A stretch of 50,169 nucleotides of DNA. Source: JADFOJ01 sp041580235 (GTDB lineage: Bacteria; Planctomycetota; Phycisphaerae; Phycisphaerales; SM1A02). The notes under the pieces were generated by a model. That model did not search any database and was not told the DNA's origin. It saw only the letters and a list, made by a program, of their open reading frames with translations. Below, piece by piece: positions 34,568 to 44,000 of this stretch; the first letter of the stretch is position 1, and each line of letters begins with the position of its first letter. Made by a program: the position numbers and the translations under genes. The DNA is taken from positions 1-50,169 of the forward strand of contig JBFGEG010000011.1 in NCBI GenBank assembly GCA_041580235.1. The letters are read 5' to 3'.

Positions 34568-34873
34568 ATGATCACGGTTGGCATGAACTACAGCGTGAAG
34601 CCGGGCATGCAGACGGAGTTCGAGCAGAAGTTCGATGCGGTGATCGCGACCCTTCGTTCAGCGGATGGCCATGTCGCGTCGAGTCTCTACCGGGACGTCC
34701 ATGACGACACCGCCTATCTGATCGTGAGCGAATGGGCGGGGCAGGATCGCTTCGTCGAATTCATCCGTAGCCAGGCGTTCAAGGATGTCACGGCATGGGG
34801 CAAGGCCGAGATCCTTACGAGCCGCCCGAAGCACACCATCTACAAGAAAGAGCAGGTCGTCGGGCATCGCTGA
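34568..34873 (+). CDS. Antibiotic biosynthesis monooxygenase (ABM)-domain protein
   Basis: This encodes 101 residues, with AAGGAG about 12 bases before ATG 34568. It is a single ABM ferredoxin-like domain: ITVGMNYSVKPGMQTEFEQK, then SADGHVASSLYRDVHDDTAY and SEWAGQDRFVEFIRS. ABM proteins are small dimers; some degrade heme or oxidise quinols, and most are uncharacterised. The heme-degrading subgroup's catalytic Asn is not clearly present. Base composition looks less GC-rich than in the flanking kinase, as in the next two genes. It ends 12 bases before the MtfA-like gene, so the two likely form an operon. Confidence 0.82.
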   Translation: MITVGMNYSVKPGMQTEFEQKFDAVIATLRSADGHVASSLYRDVHDDTAYLIVSEWAGQDRFVEFIRSQAFKDVTAWGKAEILTSRPKHTIYKKEQVVGHR

Positions 34874-34885
34874 GAGGGGCCACTC

Positions 34886-35674
34886 GTGTTCGGATTCCGA
34901 ACAAGACGACGCAGGCGATTGCGAAGCGTCCTCCTTTCCGAGGAGTGGTGGCGCATGATCGACCACAACGTGCCGTATGTCCGGACGCTCAATGAGGATG
35001 ATCGTCGGGAACTCGGCAGCGTGATCCAGGTTCTCCTGCACGAGAAGCGGTTCGAAGGTTGTGCGGGCCTGAAGATCACTGATGAAATCCGGGTGACCAT
35101 CGCCGCGCAGGCTGCGGTGCTTCTGCTTCACCGCGAGACCGACTACTACCCAACGCTCAAGACGATCCTCGTCTATCCGAGCACCTATATCGCGCACGCC
35201 AAGCGACGCCAGCCCGATGGCACTGTGATGGAGGGTCCGCAGGCCAGACGGGGCGAGTCATGGCACCGGGGGGCACTGGTGCTGTCCTGGTCGGACGTGC
35301 TTCATGGTGCGGCCGATCCCGACGATGGGCACAACGTCGTCTTTCATGAATTCGCCCATCAGATCGATGGCGAGTCAGGCGCCATGGAGGGGGCGCCCGC
35401 CCTCGGCGCCTCAACCCGATACCGTGCGTGGGCCCGCGTGTTGAGTGCCGAATACGACAAGCTCATTGAGGATCTGCATCGAGGTCACAAATCTCTGATT
35501 GACAGCTACGGAGCGACGAGTCCGGCCGAGTTCTTCGCGGTCGTCACAGAGCTCTTCTTCGAGCGCCCAAGCGCGATGAAGCGTCGCTACCCGGAACTGT
35601 ACGATGAGCTCGCAGGGTTCTACCGACAGGATCCTGCGGGCAGAAGCTCGTCATCCGGGCATGCAGGCGTATGA
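34886..35674 (+). CDS. MtfA-like zinc metallopeptidase (M90 family)
   Basis: This encodes 262 residues from a GTG at 34886 with GAGAGGGG upstream. The zinc site is HExxH: H154-E155-x2-H158 in VVFHEFAHQIDGESG. Other family features are the N-terminal LSEEWWRMIDHNVPYVRTL, AQAAVLLLH, ILVYPSTYI, GALVLSWSDVLHG and the C-terminal SPAEFFAVVTELFFERP. In E. coli, MtfA (YeeI) has peptidase activity and binds the glucose repressor Mlc; no Mlc homologue is visible here. A basic N-terminal stretch (RTRRRRRLR) is notable. The gene sits in the lower-GC patch between a complete kinase gene and an orphan kinase-gene end. Confidence 0.9.
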   Translation: MFGFRTRRRRRLRSVLLSEEWWRMIDHNVPYVRTLNEDDRRELGSVIQVLLHEKRFEGCAGLKITDEIRVTIAAQAAVLLLHRETDYYPTLKTILVYPSTYIAHAKRRQPDGTVMEGPQARRGESWHRGALVLSWSDVLHGAADPDDGHNVVFHEFAHQIDGESGAMEGAPALGASTRYRAWARVLSAEYDKLIEDLHRGHKSLIDSYGATSPAEFFAVVTELFFERPSAMKRRYPELYDELAGFYRQDPAGRSSSSGHAGV

Positions 35675-35719
35675 GCCGGTCAGTAACGCGTGACGGTTCG
35701 TGGGGCCCCGTCCCGCTCG

Positions 35720-35758
35720 TCTGACGACGCAAGCTTCACCCTCACGTTGCCAATGTAA
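35720..35758 (+). pseudogene. Orphan 3' end of a histidine-kinase gene
   Basis: In frame, these bases read SSDDASFTLTLPM followed by TAA. The complete kinase upstream ends ACFTLTLPM followed by TGA at 34451. From GACG onward, the two DNA segments agree at most positions, including an identical TTGCCAATGT. No longer kinase sequence precedes it (an in-frame TAA lies at 35684-35686), so it is a gene-end remnant rather than a gene. The third-base differences imply either an older duplication or recombination with another kinase gene. Confidence 0.6.
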
Positions 35759-35762
35759 ACGC

Positions 35763-36572
35763 TCACCGGACGTGTTTCGCGAGGAACTTCCGCCCCTTGT
35801 CCGTGATGGCGTATCTCGTCTCCGGATCGGTCGGGTGGGTCGAAGCTTTCTGGGTGAGCAGATTCTTGTTCAGGAGCTTGTCGAGGGTGCGACGGACCTG
35901 CCGCTCCTGCTCTCCCAGACCCGCGGCCAGACCGGTGGCGGTGCACGTGAAATCGGGGAGACGCTTGATCGTGGCCAGCAACCTGACTTCGATCGGGTAA
36001 GTCGTCGCGACCGAAGCGCGCCGCGCCGGGGCCGGCTGCGGGACGGGGCTCGGACGCATGGCGACCGGCTCCGGGACATCGTTCGACCGCACGACGGGTG
36101 CCTCCGAGACATGGCTCGGGTCCATGGCCGCCTCGAGCTCGGCGACCATCAGATCTGAGTTGATTCGCGGCACTCGCTTTTTCTGCATGTGGTTCGCCAA
36201 GGTCTCCAGCAAGGCCTGGCACGATGCCGCATCGGTCAGGTCGAATGCCTGAAAGCTCCCGAGGGGGGCGGGGAGATCGGCGGGGGAGCACCCGCAATGG
36301 CACACGGCAATGATGGGTACGCGTTTCAACCATGCACAGCCGGACTCGAAATTGATCCACGGGCGACCGACCGATCGTTGACTGCACAAGAGCAGAACGA
36401 CCTGGGCCTCGCTGAGGGCTTGATCCACTTCGACCAGCCGTTGCTCGCCGAGTTGGATGCTCTCCGGCTCACCGCTGACATGGACATCGCGATCGAGGCT
36501 CGACTCAATCCACTGCTTGAGGACTGAGGCGACCTGTTGCTCCTCGTTGATATGACTCAGGAAGACGTTCAT
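35763..36572 (-). CDS. TIR-domain protein with C-terminal winged helix
   Basis: This encodes 269 residues from ATG 36572; a GTG at 36581 is the alternative. The N-terminal TIR domain (about 1-130) begins MNVFLSHINEEQQVASVL and contains W72-x3-E76 in RPWINFESGCAW, the position of the NADase glutamate in bacterial TIR proteins. A variable Pro/Ala-rich linker (about 150-185) leads to a C-terminal winged-helix domain (about 190-269: EVRLLATIKRLPDFTCTATG, then VRRTLDKLLNKNLL and YAITDKGRKFLAKH). TIR proteins cleave NAD in defence and signalling. Here the partner domain is DNA-binding-like rather than an immune sensor, so transcriptional control is an alternative. It has no operon partner. Confidence 0.85.
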   Translation of the reverse strand: MNVFLSHINEEQQVASVLKQWIESSLDRDVHVSGEPESIQLGEQRLVEVDQALSEAQVVLLLCSQRSVGRPWINFESGCAWLKRVPIIAVCHCGCSPADLPAPLGSFQAFDLTDAASCQALLETLANHMQKKRVPRINSDLMVAELEAAMDPSHVSEAPVVRSNDVPEPVAMRPSPVPQPAPARRASVATTYPIEVRLLATIKRLPDFTCTATGLAAGLGEQERQVRRTLDKLLNKNLLTQKASTHPTDPETRYAITDKGRKFLAKHVR

Positions 36573-36614
36573 GGAACGCACTCATTCGCCACGGCGGGGG
36601 TTCGGGGTCGTCAT

Positions 36615-36629
36615 CCATCATGATGATGG
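36615..36629. promoter_or_regulatory. Perfect 7-1-7 inverted repeat upstream of the TIR gene
   Basis: CCATCAT and ATGATGG flank a single G, 42 bases upstream of the TIR gene start. Size and position suit an operator for a dimeric winged-helix protein, possibly the TIR protein itself. There is no direct support for binding. Confidence 0.3.
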
Positions 36630-36809
36630 CGCAATCAACCCAGACATCGGCAAACGAGTGCGTTGTGCAAATAGCGATGGCAGGATTCGAAGCGAGGTTA
36701 TCGGTTTTCGGCCGTCGGTCATCGACTTTGCACGGGGGCCCGGCCCACCGAGCCCCGATAACCGGGGCAGCACCTCGCAGCCCGGCCCGCGAATTCGGGG
36801 TGAGCCGAG

Positions 36810-37916
36810 TTACGCTTCGGCGAGGTGCTCGCAAAGCAGGCGGTGGAAGTGGTGAACGCCCTGCTCGCGGGTGGGGGAGTAGCGGCCGCGGTCATAATGA
36901 CGCGATCGCACGCCGCGCTGGACGGACTCGACGATGTCCTCGTCCTCACGCTCGACGCGGTCGAGCTCGGCGCCGGCACCTTGGTCCATCTTGTGCTCAT
37001 CCCACACATAGGTCAGATACGAGATCCGGCTGCGGTCCACGCCCAGCGGCTTGACGACGTTGACCGAGAGACCCCACGGGTAGAAGTTGAGCATGAGGTT
37101 GGGAAAGAGCCAGTAGTAATAGGCGGCAATGTCGCGACCGCGGTCGGGTGACTCGGGGGGCAGATCGAACACGGCCTCGCCGCCCTTGGCGATCCCCAGC
37201 TGCAGGCTCGAGTAGCGGAACAGCTCCGTCGCGTACTCGCCGTAGTCGAGCGTCTCGTTGAGCCCGGAGTGAACGAACGGGATATGGAACCCTTCCAGGT
37301 AGTTGTCGACGTAGAGAGCCCAGTTGGCCCGCACCAGGTAGTCACGCGAGCGGGTCGCGTCCGGGACGAACTCCGCCAGCGGCAGCCACCCGAGACGCCG
37401 GTTGACGTTCTCGATGAGGTCCTCAAACGCAAAAGCCGGATCCAGTGACGTGAACACGAACCGCCCCCATGCGGCGAACGGCACGCCAACCAGGTTGTCG
37501 CAGTCGGCGGGGTGCCCGACGACCTGCTCGAACTCCGGCATGGACTGGAAGGTGCCGTCGAGACCGAAGCGTCGCCCGTGGTAGCGGCAGCGCAGGCCCG
37601 ACAGGGTCCCCGGCTGCTCCACGACCAGGTTACCGCGGTGGGTGCAGACGTTCGAGAGGCAGCGAAGGCGATCCTGCTCGTCGCGGACGAGGATCAGCGG
37701 CTCGTCGATGAACCCCTCCAGAAACGGAACGGGCAGCACCTGCCGCGGCGTGCGGACCTGGTCGGCGTCGGCGGCGAGCTGCCAGCTTCGCGCGAAGACC
37801 CTCTCACGCACCCGTGCGAGCACGTCGGGGTCCGCGTAGACCGCCGAGGCGATCGTGGACGCCTTGCGGATGTCCGGATCCACGCTGAATGGCCGGGTCT
37901 TCGCCACGGCTCTCAC
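36810..37916 (-). CDS. Rieske-type ring-hydroxylating oxygenase, alpha subunit
   Basis: This encodes 368 residues from a GTG at 37916 (a second GTG lies three codons later). The Rieske 2Fe-2S ligands are C91 and H93 (CTHRGNL) and C110 and H113 (CRYHGRRFGLDG). The mononuclear iron site lies in NWALYVDNYLEGFHIPFVHS, with H211 and H216. This NYLEGFH.PFVH form is shared with choline/glycine-betaine-type monooxygenases as well as aromatic dioxygenases, so the substrate may be a quaternary amine. No beta subunit, ferredoxin or reductase gene is adjacent. It is divergent from the alpha-2-macroglobulin gene across 161 bases. Confidence 0.9.
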   Translation of the reverse strand: MRAVAKTRPFSVDPDIRKASTIASAVYADPDVLARVRERVFARSWQLAADADQVRTPRQVLPVPFLEGFIDEPLILVRDEQDRLRCLSNVCTHRGNLVVEQPGTLSGLRCRYHGRRFGLDGTFQSMPEFEQVVGHPADCDNLVGVPFAAWGRFVFTSLDPAFAFEDLIENVNRRLGWLPLAEFVPDATRSRDYLVRANWALYVDNYLEGFHIPFVHSGLNETLDYGEYATELFRYSSLQLGIAKGGEAVFDLPPESPDRGRDIAAYYYWLFPNLMLNFYPWGLSVNVVKPLGVDRSRISYLTYVWDEHKMDQGAGAELDRVEREDEDIVESVQRGVRSRHYDRGRYSPTREQGVHHFHRLLCEHLAEA

Positions 37917-38077
37917 TTTAGTCGCGGCCGTCCGTGGCCGATAAGCCCACGCCGATACCGGAAAAAGTGTCTCGATCCGGCCGGTATTCCATTCGCCATA
38001 ACTCTCCTGCCGGCCATGAAATGAGGGGTGGAGACCGCGGGTGCCCCCTCGGCGCCCTCGAATAAGGGAATGCCACG

Positions 38078-41000
38078 ATGAACCGGTCTTTCGCGTCCGT
38101 TGCCCGACTCGCCACGACGGCCTTCCTGGCGACGACGAGCCTCGCCGTCGCTGCGGATCACGAGCTGCCCCCCGACTACCTCCGGACCAAGGACAAGGCG
38201 GAGCGGTTCTGCGCCGAGGGATCGTACGCGCGGGCGCTGCGTCTGTACGAGACCGTCGCTGCCGACACGCTTCCGGCCCCCGAGGTCCGCTGGGTCGAGT
38301 TCAGGATCGCCGACACGACCTGGCGGGCCCGGGCCGCATCCAAGACCCACGACGACACGATCTTCGAGCAGGCCCGCGGCGCGCTGCAGCGTCTCATCGA
38401 GACCGTGCAGCGGGCCGAGGACCGCGATCTCGCCTGGGCCGAGGCGCAGGAGTCGCTCGGTGACTTCTGGTGGATCCGACGCGACACGCGGAACTGGGGC
38501 CAGGGCTGGCAGCACTACCAGCAGGCCCTCGACTGGTGGGCGGGCCAGCGCGACCTCCAGACGGCCCGCCGACGCTACCTCGACATGGTCTGGCGTATGG
38601 CCGAGCCCGACTGGCAGACGGATTACGGCTGGTACGGGTACCACAACATTCCCCTGGCGGTCCTGGAGAACGCCCGCACCATCGCGCAGGCCCCGGAGGA
38701 CCGCGCCCGCGCCCACTACCTCCTGGCCATGAAATTGAGGCAGCACGGCGGGTGGCCGCAGCGTCGCCGCATCGAGAGCGAGTTCGAGGCGACGCTCGCG
38801 CTGGGCCCAAAGAGCCCCTGGTACGACGATGCGCTCTATCACTACGCGGAGTGGATGGCCAACAACGGGCACGTCACGCTCACGCCCGACGGACAGTGGC
38901 GGCAGCAGCCGGACTTCGTGAAGGCGGTCGAGCTCTACCGGCGTCTCGTACGCGAATTCAGCAAGGGCGAGACCCGCTACTACGACGACGCCAGGAACCG
39001 CATCAAGCAGATCATCGACCCGCAGCTCAGCGCGACCGTCTCCAACATCTTCCTGCCGGACTCCGAGGTGCGCTTCGACCTGCGGTGGCGCAACCTCCCG
39101 GGCGTCGACCTGGCGCTGTACCGGGTCGACCTGACCCGCGATCTCGATCCCGCCGGTGCCGAGCGGCAGACGCGGGAGTGGATCTGGCACCTCGACCCCG
39201 CGGCCGGCACAAGGGTGAAGGCGTGGAGCTTTGACACGAAAGACGCCGGCGAGCACACCTGGGGCACCGAGTCGCTGCGGGTGGATCAGCGGCTCCCCGT
39301 GGGGGCGTACCTGCTCGTGGCCAGCGGCGGCGGTCGGACGGTCCGCGACTTGGTGCTCATCACGGACGTCTCGGTCGTCATGAAGGCGTGGCGGGGCAAG
39401 GTGCTCGTCTACGTCTGCGACGCGTTGGACGGGTCGCCCGTGCCCGGAGCGCGGGTCCACCTCTGGAACTACCGCTACACGAAGAACCGATGGTCCGGTG
39501 ATGACACGGCCGAGATCAGCGACGACGACGGGATCTGCCGCTTCGAGGTGAGCACCGTCACCCGCTCCCGCGAACGGTCCTACGGCTACATCGTCACCGC
39601 CTCCGTGGACGGGCGGCAGGCGTTCGGCATGGGCGGCGGCTTCAGCTCACCGTCCGGTGTCGACGCGTGGAAGATCTACGCGGCCACCGACCGGCCCGCC
39701 TACCGCCCGCAGGAGACGGTGCAGTGGAAGGTCACCGCCCGTACCAACGACGGATCGGGCTACGCCACGCCCGCCGAGCGCCGCGTCGAGTACGAGATCG
39801 CCGGGTCGAGAGGCAAGATCGCCGACGGGCAGTTCAGGCTCAATGCCTTCGGCAGCGCGTGGGGCGAGCTGGAGCTGACCGATTCGATGGCGCTGGGGGA
39901 GTACGAGATCTCGTTCTGGACGAAGGGGCGCAAGCAGTGGATCGGCAACGCCACGCTCTTTCGCCTGGAGGAGTACAAGCTGCCCGAGTTCGAGGTCGCG
40001 GTGACGACGCCGGTCGACGACCAGGGGCACAAGAAGGCGTTTCGCGTCGGCGAGACCGTCGAGGCGCAGATCGACGCGAGCTACTACTTCGGCGGTCCCG
40101 TGGCCAACGCCAACGTCGAGGTGCTCGTCTACCAGAAGCCGTTCTACCACTGGTGGATGCCGCCTCGCCCCTACGCCTGGTACTACGGAGACCGGCAGTA
40201 CCCCTACGGTTGGGGCGGCCCCGGCCAGATCGTCAAGCGCGAGACCCTGAACACCGACGGCGCCGGTCGGGCCGTCGTCTCCTTTGAGACGCCCGCCGGG
40301 GGCGGGCAGGACTTCGAGTACCGCATCGAGGCCCGCGTCACGGACGCGTCGCGCCGCGAGATCGTCGGGGCCGACACCGTGCGGGTCACGCGTCAGCGCT
40401 ACTTCGTCCACGCCATCGCCCGCAAGAACATCTACCACCCGGACGACACGGTCGAGATCGACTTCACGACCCTCGACGCCAACGGGCAGCCGGTCGCCGT
40501 GGAGGGCACGGTCACCGTCACCCGTGACCGCTGGGTCGAGATCTGGCTCGACCCCGCCGGCCGCGAGGTCAGCGGCTGGCAGCTGCGGGAGGCGAAGAAG
40601 CGAATGCGCGTCTTCCCGCCCCCCCCCGGCCCCGGTGACGCGCCGTGGCAGCAGAAGTTCCACGGCTACACCTCGCAGCAGATCCTCACCCGCACGATCA
40701 AGACTGACGCCGAGGGGCAGGCGACCCTGTCCTTCGCCGCGCGTGACGAAGGCTACTACCGCGTATCGTGGCGCAGCGACGACGAGGGCGCGGCCCCGAT
40801 CACCATCCAGACCTCGGTGTGGGTGGCCGACCGTGACACGGTCGAGCTCGGCTACCGCCAGGGCGGCGTGGAGATCGTCGTCGACAAGGACACCTTCGGC
40901 ACCGGCCAGACGGCGGCGGTCATGCTCAGCGTTCCCACCAACGACCGCTGGGTGCTCTTCAGCGTCGAGGGCGATGACCTGCACGACGTCCGGCTCGTGC

Positions 41001-44000
41001 ATGTCAAGGGAACCGTCAAGCTCATCCAGATCCCCATCGACCAGCGTCATGTCCCCAACATCTACATGCACGCACTGATGGTCAGCGACGGGCAGCTCTT
41101 CGCCGACCGCGAGGAGGTCGTGGTCCCGCCCGTGGAGAACTTCCTCGAAGTCGAGGTGACCGCCGACCGCGAGGCGTACGAGCCGCGCGACGAGGGCCGG
41201 TTGACCGTGGTCACCCGTGACGTGGACGGCAACCCGGTCTCTGCCGAGGTCTCGCTGTCGCTGGTCGACGAGTCGGTCTACTACATCCAGCAGGCCTACG
41301 CCGGCGACCCCCGGCAGTTCTTCTACGACCGCAAGCAGGGGGGGCACGTCGTCCAGACGGCGAGCACCTTCAACCAGAAGTCCTACATCAGGCTCGTGGA
41401 GACCGACGAGGCCGAGCTCATCGACGCCCGGCTGCAGTGGGCTCAGAATGAAAAGGAACAGCGTAAGAACGGCATCTACGGCGGCCGCGACCAGTACCGC
41501 CAGGAGTTCGGCGACGGGGCGGGACAACCGAGCCGCGGCACCGCCGTCCTCGACGACATGTCTGCCAGCGCGCCGATGGTGGAGTCCGGTGAGATGCTCG
41601 CCCGCACCGAGATGTTCGGCGTGCCGGGGCCGGCGGATCTGGACGCCAAGCAGCCCCCCCCAGGGCCGGGCGGTGAGCCCGCGGTGGTGGTGCGCAGCGA
41701 CTTCCGATCCACGATCTTCTTTCAGCCCGACGTGGTGACCGGTGAGGACGGGACGGCCACCGTGACCGTCACCTACGCCGACAACCTCACGCGGTGGAAG
41801 GCGACCGCGCGGGCGGCCACGACCGGCAGCCGCTTCGGCATCGGTGACACCACGACACGCACCCGCCGGCCCCTGATCGCGCGTCTCCAGGCCCCGCGGT
41901 TCTTCGTGGTGGGCGACACGGTGACGCTGTCGGGCGTCTTCAACAACAACACCGACGGGCCCATGACGGTGCGTCCCGCGCTGGAGGTCGACGGGCTCGA
42001 GGTGACGGCCGTGGTCACCGAGGGCCGGCCCGTCAAGGGCCGCCTCAAGTCGATCACGGTGCCGGCTCGGGGCGAGACCCGCGTGGACTGGATGGTCACG
42101 GTCCCCAGCCCCGGCCACGCGAGCGTGCGTCTGGTGGCCCGGGGCGAGCGGCACGCCGACGCCATGGAGATGAGCTTCCCCATCCACGAGCACGGCATCG
42201 AGAAGTTCATCGCCCGCTCCGGCAAGGTCCGCGGCGATGCCGTGACCGTCATGCTCGACATCCCCGCCGCCCGCAAGGCCGGCTCGACGATGCTCACCGT
42301 CGGCGTGACCTCGAGCATGGCCGTCACCATGCTCGACGCGCTGCCGTACCTGGTCGACTACCCCTACGGCTGCACCGAGCAGACGATGAGCCGCTTCCTG
42401 CCGGCAGTGATCACGGCAGCGACGCTGGAAGACCTGGGCCTCTCCGCCGACGACGCCCTGGGCAAGGTGTTCGGGGGCATCGAGCCGGCCTTCGTCGACA
42501 AGACCCACCCCAAGGGCGCCGCGAAACGCAAGAACCTCGAGACGCTCGACATCATCGTCAACCACGGCCTGGAGCGGCTCTACGACTTCCAGCACGGCGA
42601 CGGGGGCTGGGGCTGGTGGAAGCACGGCGAGAGCGATCACTTCATGACCGCCTACGTGCTGTGGGGCCTGAGCCTGGCCCGCGAGGCGGGGCTGGATGTC
42701 CGCGAGCACGTGATGCAGCGGGCGGCCAAGTTCCTGCAGGTGGAGATCGTCGAGGCCGAGCGCCGCTACGACATCCAGGCGTGGATGCTTCACGCGCTGG
42801 CCGCCTACCACGCGTCGGTCCAAGGGGAGCCGGGCGTCATGGAGATGGCCGCTCTGGACAACCTCTGGACGAACCGCGACCGGCTCAATGCCTACACGCG
42901 GGCCCTGCTCGCCCTCGCCGTGCACGATTTCGGCGACGACGCCAGGGCCAGGGTGCTCGTGCGCAACCTGGAGAACGGGGTCACCCGCGACGACGCCCCG
43001 GACCGATCGGTCCTTCTCGGCAACGGCGGCGGCTCGCACCCGGCGGTCATCGGCACCGCCCACTGGGGCAGTGACGGCGTCGCCTGGCGGTGGTCGAGCA
43101 GCGCGGTCGAGGCCACATCGTTCGCGCTGCGTGCCCTGCTGGCGATCGAGCCCGAGCACGGGCTGATCGAGCCCGTCACCAACTGGCTCGTCAAGAATCG
43201 CCGCGGCGCCCAGTGGTCCAACACGCGCGACACGGCGATCACGGTGCTCGCCCTCAACGACTACCTGCGGTCGAGCGGCGAGCTCGAGCCGGAGTTCGAG
43301 TACGAGCTGCTGGTCAACGGCACCCGCATCGCCCGCAAGACCGTGACCGCGGCCGAGGCCCTGCAGGCGCCCAGCCGTTTCGAGATCGGCCCCGAGCACA
43401 TCCGGGACGGCGCCAACGAGATCAGGATCGTGCGCTCGAACGGCGAGGGGCCGATCTACTTCGCGGCCGAGGCGTCGTTTTTCAGCCTCGAGGAGCCGGT
43501 GCCCGCCGCAGGCAACGAGATCTTCGCCCGCCGCGACTACTACAAGCTCGTTCCGCGCGAGACGCTGCTCAAGGGCTACGTCTACGACCGCGTCCGCGTG
43601 GACGACGGCGACTATGTCACCAGCGGCGAGCGTGTCCAGGTCGTGGTCACCGTCGATTCCCGGAACGACTACGAGTACCTGGTCTTCGAGGATCTCAAGC
43701 CCGCGGGGCTGGAGACGGTGCAGGTGCGCAGCGGCGAATCGATGTACGTTCGGGAGCTCAAGTCGGGCGCCGTGCAACGCACGTTCGCCGAAGCGGGCGC
43801 TCCCTTCGCGGCGTCACCGGCGCCGGAGAGGGGCGTGCGGATGCCGGTGCCGCCGGGGCAGGGCAACGGCGACTACACGGGCCGGCAGCGCTGGGTCCAC
43901 CAGGAGCTGCGCGACCGCAAGGTGGCGCTGTTCATCGATCAGCTGCCCGAAGGCGTCTGGGAGATCACCTACGAGCTGCGGGCGGAGGTCCCCGGCACGT

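Noticed and set aside
36571..36855. A 94-residue open frame on the plus strand in the gap upstream of the TIR gene
   Set aside because: It overlaps the 3' end of the Rieske gene, has no ribosome site and shows no coding-like composition.
39647..43777. A 1376-residue open frame on the minus strand
   Set aside because: It is antisense to the alpha-2-macroglobulin gene, has low-complexity His/Arg/Gly/Val composition typical of a GC-rich shadow frame, and has no recognisable domain.
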